From: Sympetrum striolatum
Taxonomy: Eukaryota > Arthropoda > Insecta > Odonata > Libellulidae
Length of the DNA stretch: 64,000 bases
NCBI GenBank assembly: GCA_947579665.1
Contig: OX388350.1
Span: 42,503,393-42,567,392 of the forward strand
Reading direction: 5' to 3'
The notes under the pieces: generated by a model
The model's database searches: none
Told to the model about the DNA's origin: nothing
What the model saw: the letters and a program-made list of their open reading frames with translations, nothing else
Shown: piece after piece, positions 1 to 11,300 of the stretch
Layout of the letters: each line of letters starts with the position of its first letter
Numbering within the stretch: position 1 is the stretch's first letter
Made by a program: the position numbers and the translations under genes

Positions 1-1545
1 GGAGAAACAGATTCAATGGTCTTCTGCTGTTATTAGAGAAACATTTATGAATTCTGTAATCATGGGAGATTTTTAAAACTTGAGTTCTAATGATATTGGT
101 GATTTGATAACTTTTAGAATGTCATGGCTATTTGCTTTTCTAATCAGTCATACTATTTGCAATCTTACTGCCAGGTTTTTTTATAGTAGCTGTGCTTATG
201 ACTGATTTTTATATGCTCAGAGCTCAATCATTTTTAGTGATGCTAGTTACATGCTAATGGGAGTTCATTTTAACCCACTCAATGTGGATGCCTTGAATTC
301 AAGGCGTGGGTCCCTAGGTGTAGACACTGATGCCTTGAATTCAAGGAGTTAAGTTTGCTGGCCAATTGCAGATCCAAGCATCATGGGATATATTCTCTTT
401 TTCTCAGTCTTTTGTACCCCTCTATGCAGCAGTGAAAGTGGTTTGTTTGTGGTTTTAGAGTTTTTACTTTTTTGGCATATACAAGCATTTCATTGCTTAT
501 GTGTCCAGATTATAAGGATGGTCCTGGATTATGCATAGACTGTATTTTTGGAATAAAATCATGATCAATTTAATTTTTTAGAAAAATTTATCCTATTCTT
601 ATTTTTTCGTAGATAGCTAATATTTCTTTACTTCTGTATAGAACGAAAACAAATTCGTGCATTGTGGGGTAGCATAACCAAATTACCTCCAGGCACTGAT
701 GTCCTGAATTTAAGGCATGACTAAAATTTGGTATAAAAAAATTTTTGTTTAAATATATGTAGTTTTAAATACTGAAATAACTGAAAATTATAAATTAACA
801 AAAAGATTCTGCATCCGGCACTGATTTGCTGAATATACAGTTGCATTTATCAGGTTAACAGGTTAATCGGGAAGAGGTAAATCTTTGAGGAAGAGAAAGC
901 TCTTCTCTAGAAAATTAAGAAATTTAGGTTAAACTCACGAGTTACTCTTAAAATTTTCTGGGGTAATAGGATCTAAGTGTACTCTGAAGGAGATTTTTTG
1001 CTTAGTATTCTTAATTTCTAGTAATTAAAGATGGCTGTCTCATCTGCAAGTTCATTTATATTCAAGAATCCGAGAAGTTATTTGCATTCAATAATACAGT
1101 AACTATTGTTTGGTTAAGGTTGAAAATATATGGAACTAGGTGTTCCACTTTGGTTTTGATTGTATGTTTACTTAATCTTAAATGCGTGAAATTTCAATTT
1201 GCTATCTTTCATGATATATAAAAATTTAAAACTGTTCATATAACTTATTTAACATGATTAATATCAGATGTAACTTGAAACTGATTTATTGTTAATTAGT
1301 GTTAATTTAGTGTTAATTTTGTTTTTATAATTATCAATGTCTTACAGTTATCGCAAGAGCTCAGTTGATTGATAGTTAATTAATCCATATTTTATTTTTA
1401 CTGGTTACCAATAAATGCCCAGGTTAAGTTTAGTGAAATTCTATAAGTAAGATTCTCCTGTTTTTGCCAAAACATTTTCCTGTGAAATTTGACCCAAAAT
1501 TTTTTTGAAATTCAGTTGAAGTTCAACATCTTCTGTATTTTACAG
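1..1545 (+). other. intron of the trailer hitch/LSM14 gene (3' part)
   Basis: AT-rich sequence with no long open frame, ending in a pyrimidine-rich tract and a TTTTACAG acceptor at 1538-1545 that opens the next coding exon. I looked for the upstream FFD and FDF boxes of LSM14 proteins here and did not see them, so the earlier exons should lie before the window. The only structure seen is a short repeated palindromic motif, listed separately. Confidence 0.6.
291..715. repeat. dispersed short palindromic motif, three copies
   Basis: The 14-bp palindrome CCTTGAATTCAAGG occurs at 291-304 and 333-346. A diverged form, TCCTGAATTTAAGG, is at 702-715. The second and third copies are preceded by CACTGATG and a fourth weak echo (GGCACTGATTTGCTGAAT) lies near 820. 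The copies sit inside a tral intron. The cause could be a decayed tandem duplication or a small repeat family. Confidence 0.45.
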
Positions 1546-1890
1546 ACATTCACAGAGGACAGACTGGAGACAAGAGAGGAAACTGAACTCAGAAACATTT
1601 GGTGTTGCATCGGCCCGAAGGGGTGGCTACAGAGGTAGAGGCTATTATGGTTATCGTGGGATGGGTAACATGTTTGGTCGAGGTGGTTACCGTGGTTATA
1701 GAGGGGGCCAAGGTAATAGAGGTAGGGGAAACTTTGGAGGCTGGGGACCATCGCAACAGCAGATGGCCAACAATACGGCAGTTGCCAGTAAGTCTAACTG
1801 TAGTAGTTCACTTTTTTTTATTGTCTCCATCTTCATAGATTTGTTACTAATGGAAAATTCTCCTTCGTTCTAGGTAATGTCTCCAAGTAA
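1546..1890 (+). CDS. tral: LSM14 / trailer hitch protein, C-terminal end (last two coding exons)
   Basis: Two coding exons, 1546-1787 and 1874-1890, joined by a GTAAGT donor at 1788 and a TTCTAG acceptor ending at 1873. The split codon A|GT is restored as Ser and the protein ends SNVSK before TAA at 1888-1890. The first exon reads QRTDWRQERKLNSETFGV, which fits the TFG box of LSM14-family proteins (human form RTTWAEERKLNTETFGV). It is followed by an RGG/RGY-rich tail (repeated RGGYRG, GRGYYGYRG, GNRGRGNFGG) typical of the family's RNA-binding C terminus. LSM14/Trailer hitch acts in P-body and germ-granule mRNPs, binding DDX6/Me31B and controlling translation and decay. Only about 85 residues are present; the LSm, FFD and FDF parts lie upstream of the window. 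The family call rests mainly on the TFG box and could be wrong only if another RGG protein carries the same box. Confidence 0.85.
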
Positions 1891-4800
1891 TAACTCTACA
1901 AGTTTATGTTATCGGCAAGAAACAGAAGATCCAAGTGTCTGTGTGTGCTCTCTTTGGAAGCAATTTCTTTAATTTCCCCTAAATTGTGTGCTGTATGTGG
2001 TGTACAAGCATGTAAGGGTTTATTTTTGTTTGGAAGAGCCTAGCATCGAAGGAATGAAACCTCAGCAGAGGGAAATAAGATGCACAAGAGACAAATTTAC
2101 TTGTGATTTAGGAATTGAGTTTGAAAATGGACAAGTTTTAGGTGAAATATTTTAGGCGAGAGAGCACGTTAATTTATGTTGTTCTTTTTATTTTCCCAGT
2201 GTTTAAATGACTTTATGGAAGTTATATATTTTGAGTGTGTGCTCTTACGGAGATTGGCAGGTGTCATTCTCTCATGGATTTATGTTAGTATCTCCTGTCC
2301 ATTATCGAATATATTTTTCAATTTAGGGATAATGACTAGGCCAAGTAGGCCTAGGGATGGCATTGGTGCAGTAATCTAGTAGGGTGGTGAATGTAGACTT
2401 TCCCTGCACGATTACATGCAAAAAGAAACAAATTTTATTTTGTGGTTAGGTTTCCTCGTGCACCTTTTATTTAGAGGGTAAGCTGTCAACTTGCTGTAAA
2501 ATAGATTACGCACATCATAAAAGAATGCCATCGAGTTACTTTAGAACAGAGAAATGCAGAGAAGTGACATCTTGATTCAGGACTATTTATATGGGCTTGA
2601 ATGATTACTTTGTAATTCATACTACTACTGACTTAGTAGCTTACCTGATTGGATTGTACATTAACGTCATTCTTACAAGTTGGTTATGGTTAAAAAGTCT
2701 TGACTAAAAATATCTGGGAACATAGGCAGATAGAGGTAACCTTCAAAGTAAGGAATGTTTGTGACTGAGTTTATATTTTTCTATTGTTTCTCTGAAAATA
2801 ATGGAGTTATTTTCCTCATTTGATTAAAATCTAAATGGTCCTACAATGAAATGTGAAGGCAAACTGATATACATCAAGAAAAAGTATTATGGAGTACTTC
2901 CATGGCTCACTGCCCAATATTCATTCTTTTATAAAAGTAGATTCAGAACTACTATTGGATGCATAGCATGTACAGCTGCGATATGCCCTCATTCCAAGTG
3001 AAAGCCAAAATGTTTGATCTCAAGCAGATTTTGGATGGTTCAGTTAATTGCAGCACAACGAGTACCTGTTTTAGGGGTTTGAAATTTTTTTTGTTTAAGA
3101 TTGACAGATGCTGACAATTTTATCCGATTAGGAATTTGAGGGAACTGAATAGCAATCTGTACAGGAGACAATTGACTATGAATCAACTTTTTGTACATTG
3201 AAAAATGGGCAATGTGATTGCCTTGAGATTAAACTGCATTTTGATCAAGAGTTTCCTTTAATTGTATTCCAGTTATTTTTCCTATAAATATGAGTAAAGG
3301 ATAGATTTTTTTTATAGATTGATACATGTGGGAACATTTTGAGGTGTGGTGCCAACATAAGATGAACCATTAATTTATGGTCAGTGGCTCTTAAGCCTTA
3401 TTGTAATTGTAAATTGAAGTGTCGCAATTTTTGTATGGATCTAAAAGATTGGAGAGTAGTTTCCTTAAAAAGCAAGCTTAAGATGTTTACTGACTATTCT
3501 TTTTAGCATGCTGGCTTGTTTATTACTTCTTAAATGTAAATTGTTGGCACTCATACTGCAATGTAGATATTCTGACATCTTACTTCATGGTATTTCTCCA
3601 CAATGTTAAGCTTGAGTGGGTTTATTGTACATTAAAAAAGATTTAAAGATGAATATTTTCTTATTTACTGAAATTATTCAAGCAAACAATAGTGCTGTGT
3701 AGTGATGAAAATGAAACTAATGTAATCTGACAATCTCATGGAAGTAAGGTAAGTAAAGCCTTCAGAATAGTTTGTTTTAGAGATTGGATTGCCATTATTT
3801 CAATCTGCCAGTACTTACTAAGCTAACTGGTATTATAATGTTCTATGATGATTCAACAGTCCTGTGCTTTTGTAGTTGTTGATTTTTTATATTTTTACAT
3901 TACATTTACTAATGTAAAGCATTATATATTTGACCCTTTCTTAAGTGAAGAAAATTCCTTTTGTGTGTTGCATAAATGTTTTTAAAATGTTCTTACTAAA
4001 TGTAAGTAGTGATGACTTGATAAGTTAGAGCAATTCACATATCCATGCTGAAGTTAGTGTTATTTTCTTTGATGGAACTTTGAGGTGATCTTTTTGTACA
4101 GGTTTAATAAAATAATAGCATTAGTACATGACTGAAAGTAAATACTTATTTTTCCTGTAGTGGTTTATTTTTATCTAGTTGAGAGTAGACTAGCAGCACA
4201 TTTCCCTTGCTTTGAAGATATGGTATTTCACCAAAATAAGCTGAGAAGTTTTACCCAGAAGCTTGGAATGATAGCTGCATTTGCATTAGGATCATAATGG
4301 AGGATTGCATACAGCTGGTCACATTTCTTCAGCGCAAAGAATCATATCCCTTTATTGGTGGTTTTTGTCTTCTGACTGTCAATCAGTAAAACTTATTGAT
4401 CACTGTGGCTTCTTGCTTTGGTGAGTTGAACTGAAAAACTCAAGATTCATATTGATTTTTGATTGAAATTTCTTGTTGAAGCAGAATTTGGAGTGATTTT
4501 TAAAACATATAAGGATGGATGTCAATAGACAAAGACCAAGGAAAGAATATTTGGCTAACCTTAAAGAATGACCTGAAGGACAGTTAAGGAGATTGCACTG
4601 TAAAGGCTTCCAAATAAGAAGACAAATACTGCCCCCAAACCAATTGTCAATTAGATTAAGAAGATTGTTAAAAGAAAATGTGTTAATAAAAAAATTTCCT
4701 ATGAAAAGGTAATAAAAAAATAATTTTGTGATTAAAATGAAGTTACTGTAACTTGTTGAATTATTAAATAGAGAAGTAGTTGCCTCCTTGAGAACTCACC

Positions 4801-7800
4801 CTACACTCAGATCTTCCACTTTCCCAGCTATTTTACCCATTGGACCATCTTGCAGAAGAGTCTCATCCTGTTTTTAAGTATTCTCTTTAGACAAGATTGG
4901 TCTGACTTTCCTCAGCTAAGGTCCTCTATGATGTCAATCTCCCTTAAGGTGCACCCAAGAAACAACCTAGAATAAGTGGAAAACTAAAAATTATCACCTT
5001 GTAAGAGCTCTCACTCTGTACTAGTTTATATAGCCTTGATTAAGCTGGATAAAAGCAGGGTAATCTAATAACTTGTAGAATTTGTTCAGTTGTTGCTTTG
5101 CTCTGATCAACTGGTCCTGTATGATTTTTGAAGAACCTTTATTTCTATCTGTAATGGATCCTAATGTCTGGGTTTTACTCACTGTTCATTAAAAGATCAG
5201 ATTTAGGAATAAGAGGTCTACAGAAGATGTGACTTAGCTCCTGCGTTGTTTTTATCTTTATTTCTCCTGTGGCTAGTCTTTTCAGGACATGCTCTCAAAT
5301 ACTTTTTTATGTCTCTCAATTTCAATACAAAAGAATACTTTTGCTAGTATGAATTGTGATTCTGATTAATGCTTAGTTTGTTTTAAATCTGTTTCTTAAC
5401 AACAACCTAGGCAAGTGGTCTAATTTTTCCATTAGGTGTAATAATTGATCGAAGAGTTATCATTGTCAAAATTTATATTCAAAGCATTTTTGATCAGGTT
5501 CATCTGCCATTCTAGCATTTATATATACCAAAAATTAGCTTGAATCAACTCTGATGAATAAAAAGATCATGTTCAAGTTTGTGATCTTTTTATGTTTTAA
5601 TTACTATCTTGGGTTTTTGCAACACCATACATTAGTCTTGTTATCATGAGACTTTTTTTACTCGGATACCTTTCATCTTCAATTCCTTTAAGTCAAAAAG
5701 GAATTACAAATTGTGGGAAGCATGCCAATTGATTTCATGCCATGATATTTTTATATGGTAGGATGGGCTTCTAAAGGAATTAGTTTTGCTATTATCCAAG
5801 GTCTGAAATGTATTGGACTCTGCTGCCCTAGCCAATGCCATATGTCAAGCCAACAATGTCTTTTTCTTTTATTCTTATGACTAGTGATCAGGATCTGTAT
5901 GAATGTACAGTGAAAATGCTGTATTCAGAAATTTATCTAGCCATTCAAGGGTCCTTGAGTTCATAAATAACTATGAAAAAGGTACTTTGGGGTGACTTTT
6001 AATTCATCTAAAAGGTTAGGTCTTTGTTTTCATGACTTGGAGCAAGGATGGAAAATGGATATAGAGAGGATGAATTTTAGCAACTGGGACATAAGAAAGA
6101 ATATATTTATGGTTTTCAGTTATCCTTTCTATAAATACAGCATACAAAGAAAATATTTTGAATTTCAAGATTCTATTGAATTAGTCATCAATAAAAATAT
6201 TTTTTTCTGGAAGTAGCATTCTTTAGCCAAGTAGATCTTCCAAAGATGTTGTGCTAGTTGATTTTGTGGATTGTAAATATTTATAGTTTCTAGTAAATAA
6301 TTTCTTTGCATTTGGTTTCTTGTGAAATATTAGTTTTCTCATATTCCTTTGGAACTGTAATGCTGAATGTCAGTTCACTTTAATCTGATTGGAAAATTCT
6401 TTAATTCTTATACATTTCATGAGGTACATCTTACTGTTGGAGAATTTCATGAACTGTGGGATGCAGTGTTATAAATATTCATGTAAGTAAATGAAATTGT
6501 TGTTGGTTTTATTGGTTATGCTTGGAAGGATAATATTTTGCTTTTCAATTAATTTGTAGAAAGCTTTTTGCTATACCAAACACTAAGCTTGCCTATTGTT
6601 AAGTCTGTATTGCCTTAGCTTGTATTACTCTATCTGAAGTCGATAAAGTCATCTCCAACTTTGTTACAAATATTCCAGCCATCAGCATCATCTCCTATGA
6701 CTTCAAGACAGTCTTTCCTGGCTTATTTCCTTGCTATCTTGAGCAGAGTTATTTTATTGTTCAAGGGTAAATTCAACCAATTGGAAGGATTGGTAATATA
6801 GCCCAGTATACTCTTAGCATATTTATTTCTGGACAAACTTAAGTCAAATCTATTTAGTCCACACTTCTCTGGGCTTTAAATTTTGGTACAGATGGTCTCT
6901 CTTTCTTGTGAAGATATATGGGATAAAAGTGCAGCTTGTTTTTATTAGATCATTAAAGATAAAAGAAAAGAGAAGCCTCGTAAAACTACCTGTCTGAAAT
7001 GAGTTCAATGGTTGTCTGAACTAATTTAACCTCTGTATGGTTCATAGATTATAAGAACTCACTATTTACTGGAACGTATCTTGCCTTCTGTAACACCGAT
7101 TATGTCTCCTACCATTCCAGATCACAAAGACAAGTTGTTCCTATCAGTGACTTTTTGAATGTGGGATCTCATGCTCAATACTGATTTCATAAAGGAATTG
7201 CAGAAAACCAAGTTCCCTACAGATTCCAATGGTCTCTGTCCCAACCTGATTGACAAATTCATTTATCGCAAGAAGAGGAAGGAAGAAATCCATATCATCA
7301 TAATCTAAGGGTATTTTCTCTTGTATAAACAGCACAGCAAATTGAGTTTTTTGTTAAAAAATGAAATGGACAATCAAAGTCTTGCCCACATTGCTTATGA
7401 TATCTATCTTGGATAGCGGGGATGTAGGTTCAACAGGAGTAATTTAAAGCTCTTTTTAAGCAACTAGAATGTAGGATTTTGACATTTTTAGTTTGGGATT
7501 ATAAGTGATATTCTATGCCACGAGTCTGAGTTTTGAAGCCTAGTGTCCTTCATCCTTTACCGTGGACTAATATAAATTTAAACTGCCATTTCTTATCAGT
7601 TTAGTTCTCAGTGCCTCCTGTTATTTAATTCAGCATTTTAACAAGTTGTATCACAACTTAACAGCATAATACCTAAAGTTCTGTGATCTTCCAGTTAAAA
7701 TATGTGGTTGGATATTTCCTGGCATTCTAAATAAACACTTTTGTGTCACATGAAATAATGGATTCCTCAGGCCATAAATAGAGGGTGCATACTGGTAAAT

Positions 7801-8104
7801 TATTTTACTGATAATTGCACTCCAAGACTATCTTAACCAGTATGAATACCAGCACATTGCTAATAAGATTCATTTTTTTATGGGATGTTTGATTTTTGAC
7901 AGAGGTCAGCTATTTTATTTATTATGATTACGTATTTATAAACAAAGACTTAAAGCTTTCGAGCCATTAATTTTTAGTCATAGTGAGAAGGAATCCATGG
8001 ATAAGCTTTTTTGGCCCTAAGAAGTAAATAGATCCCAGTGCTTTAACTTGGCCCTTCATGCTATTAAAAAGACCTCATATGCTAAAATAATAAATCTAAA
8101 CAAA
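1891..8104. other. AT-rich region between convergent genes: probable long tral 3' UTR plus intergenic DNA
   Basis: No supported gene. The open frames here are short, low-complexity and unlike any family I know. AATAAA occurs at 4106-4111 on the plus strand, more than 2 kb after the tral stop, and A/T-rich 3'-UTR-like sequence continues past it, so a long 3' UTR is possible. A TGTAAATA (Pumilio-type) word occurs near 6273. The far end belongs to the space downstream of the convergent SDR-A gene. Confidence 0.5.
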
Positions 8105-8150
8105 TTTATTCCAGAAAAAAAGTTTTTTAAAGGAACTATATGTATTTATT
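8105..8150 (-). promoter_or_regulatory. candidate poly(A) signals of SDR-A
   Basis: Two AATAAA hexamers on the minus strand, at 8145-8150 and 8105-8110, about 100 and 140 nt past the SDR-A stop codon. The spacing suits a short 3' UTR. No downstream cleavage element was checked. Confidence 0.5.
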
Positions 8151-8248
8151 GAATCAGCCCTGAGTACATTGCAAACTTTTTGTGAATTTACGAACAATTT
8201 CCCAAAATGTTATTGCAAACCCTTAAGGCCTTCTGCAAGGTCTTCATT

Positions 8249-8387
8249 TTAGGCATTCTTGACTCTCCACTCTGTATAAAATGGAACAGATATTTCATAA
8301 GCTGGTTCTCCTCCCTCCACCACCCAAATTGATCCATTTGTAGCTTCCTGCAGTATCTTTGGCATAGCTACTCCAATTGATTCTGGC
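8249..8387 (-). CDS. SDR-A exon 6 (terminal)
   Basis: Begins after the acceptor at 8388-8390 (minus-strand TTTATAAACAG). It completes the Lys codon AA|G, then reads PESIGVAMPKILQEA, NGSIWVVEGGEPAYE and VPFYTEWRVKNA before TAA at 8249-8251. This is the C-terminal tail typical of insect 15-PGDH-like proteins, comparable with the last exons of SDR-B and SDR-C. Confidence 0.88.
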
Positions 8388-11300
8388 CTGTTTATAATGA
8401 AAGGAGTCATTTCATTTCTTCAGTTGGATGTTCCATCAAGAAGAACAGTTAAATGATATTTTTTCTTAATTTTTAATTTAAATAAATGTGTAATATTTAT
8501 TTATAAACAAAATAGAATTCCTAAATTGAATTACAGTAAAATTTGTAATTAAACTGTGATTACTTTATGAACATCAATTGCTATTTCATTCTCTGAATGT
8601 GAAATGTAAACATATCTTATTGACAGGAAAAACTAAACAAAAAGTCAACTTTATAATTCTTTGATTACCAGGAATGCTTTCTGCATTTATTATTTATATC
8701 CCTCTGAAATTAATATTCAATGTTAAGCAGGCCAGTAGCTAAGTTAGAACTATAGGACAATTGATCAGACTGGATTAATTTGAAACTATAGGTTGTTGTT
8801 TTTAGTTGATTTTATTTTTTATAAAAATATTTTTTTTAACTTGATCACTGATGTATTTGTGTTTATTTATAATGTTTGCTTACTTTTGGCTTGGGTGCTT
8901 TGCCCTCTGCTCAGGAGGAGCTTGGCTTATGAAGGCTTTGAACATGGTACCAAAATTGCCAGCAGTTAACAGCTCTGTCTCAGTCAATCCTGGGCAGAAA
9001 GCAATAACTTTGACTCCTGTCTTCTCATAAAGGTGGGGATACTGTAAGAAAGCGAAATATATTTGTGAGAGTTCAATCATGGTTGACATTTAAGCCCTAT
9101 ATGATTATGCTATATTATGATAAGATTAAAAAGTTGGGGATGAGTAATATTACTTATTATTATTATTAACTTCACTTATTATTTGAGATTTACCTGAAAT
9201 AACACCCGAGATTATGTAAGAGATTTAAATTAGCATCTGCCTTTACATGCTTAATAAACTACTTGAGTCCTTTAGCTATGGAATTACTTCTTGAATTGTA
9301 TTATATTGTAAGTAATACAGATTTAATGAAACTAAAAAAAATACTCTTAAAAATTTTTTGATGGAGTAGGAATATGATTTTGTGTTGAAATTAAATTAAT
9401 CTGCAAATTATCTATTGTTTCTGAGTTGTATATTTTATAGGATTGGAAGAAGAAGGAATGAAGGAGAAGGGAAAAATAGAAATACATAATTGATGGTCTC
9501 CAAAACCACTTATTCATATCCTATTACCATGGAGAAGTTGCTTGATGAAGATGGATGATATCTTATTCGTAATAAATAGAAATATGAAACCCTTGGAATT
9601 TTGTTTTAGCTTATGACTTATGGATGTTTTTGAAATGAAATTGTGGAAAAGTATTCCCAACAAAGACCATTATTGTACTATATATTATTAGGCTGCTCAT
9701 GCAGATGAAATATGGTGCGTATTTTCTTTAAAAAAAAATCAAGTTTTACATCGAATAACAAAAATGAGTTTTGGCATTGTGAGCTTGTCACCTTATGATC
9801 ACAGCTTAAATGTCTGCAAGAACTCATCTTATTTGTAGTCATACAATTTTAGGTTACCATAGATTTAATATATAATGAATTTAGTTTTATTATTACAGCT
9901 TCAGATACAGCACATTACACTAAAAAACTGCCAATTTTGTTTCTATATATGTATATGGCAGTGTACATTATCATCCTATATATTGTATATGTTCCTATTA
10001 ACTTCTGAAGGATTTTTATTTCACAAATGTGTTTTGGTATTACTACCTTCAGTACAAATATCTATGAATATATTTTGGCTTTACAGTTGTCCATTGATTT
10101 GTTGAATCAAGTCAATGTGTTGTTGGTTTGTAGATCATACCTTTAATGTGGTAATAGCGTCAAAAGCAAAACTCTGATTTTTTTATGATGAAAAATATTT
10201 AGTAAGAGGGTTTATAAGGGTGGAGGTATACACTGTGTTACAAGATGTAAGAAGAAAATGGAAAGAGCAAATGTTACACCGAAATATAGAGAATGAAGTT
10301 TGAGGGCCAAAATGAAGTAGATACCGTATTTGACGGCATATAAGATGCACCCTCATCCCCACCCTCAACTTGGCTACTCACAAGAAAAAAAGTTTTAATA
10401 GTCTGTGCAAAAGCGCGGTACCACGATAACTTAAAATGTAGTTTCTTTTAGTTGTCACGTTTCGTAAAAGCCAAATATTAACACAATCATTGAATGCAAT
10501 TATGAAATAGGTAGTATAGACCATCTGGGCTAAAAATAGCATTCAGTATTGAAAGTTAACCTGTGGAGGTTGAACCTTCACATATAAGATGCAGGGAAAT
10601 TTTTCGAGACATAAATTAGGTAAAAAGGTGCATCTTATATGCCATCAAATACGGTAGTTGTATTATTAAGTTGGAGAGAAAGAGCAGATGAGAATTTAAA
10701 GGAAAGAACTATGAGAAACGGCTGGGATGGTGGCAATATGAATGGATCAGCTTTGGAAGTATGTGCAGTGACAATGTGAGGAGCTATGAAGAATGATGTA
10801 AGGTTGTTAAAAAAAACTGGGTGACAAGAAAGCATATGAGAGGTACATTGTGGCAAAGAATGAGAATGGGAGAAAGCTGGTGAAACGTATAGGACTTATA
10901 ATATTACAGCATTAAGTACTGATGAAAGAGCAAATGGAAACATATAATAAGAGAGTATATGAAATGGAAGTATAAAATATATATGCCCCATTGAGTCAGG
11001 TATAAAATAAAAAAGAAGGGAATCATAGGATATGCTGGTAGCTTGTAGACTGATATATCCTTAATAAATGAATTAAATGGAATTTATGTTGGAAGTAAAG
11101 CTAGGGTAGATGGTTAATAGTGAGAGTATCTTAGAATTAAAAAAGATGTAGGTCAAAAGGGTGTGATTTCTCTGTGGTTATTGAAAAATATTTATATGGA
11201 TGGGTGCACTAGAGAAGTCACTGTGATTGTTAAAGATTAGAAATTTGAAAACTTAATTTAGAGTTTCTTTTGTATGCTTACAATATGGCGATGATTTGGG

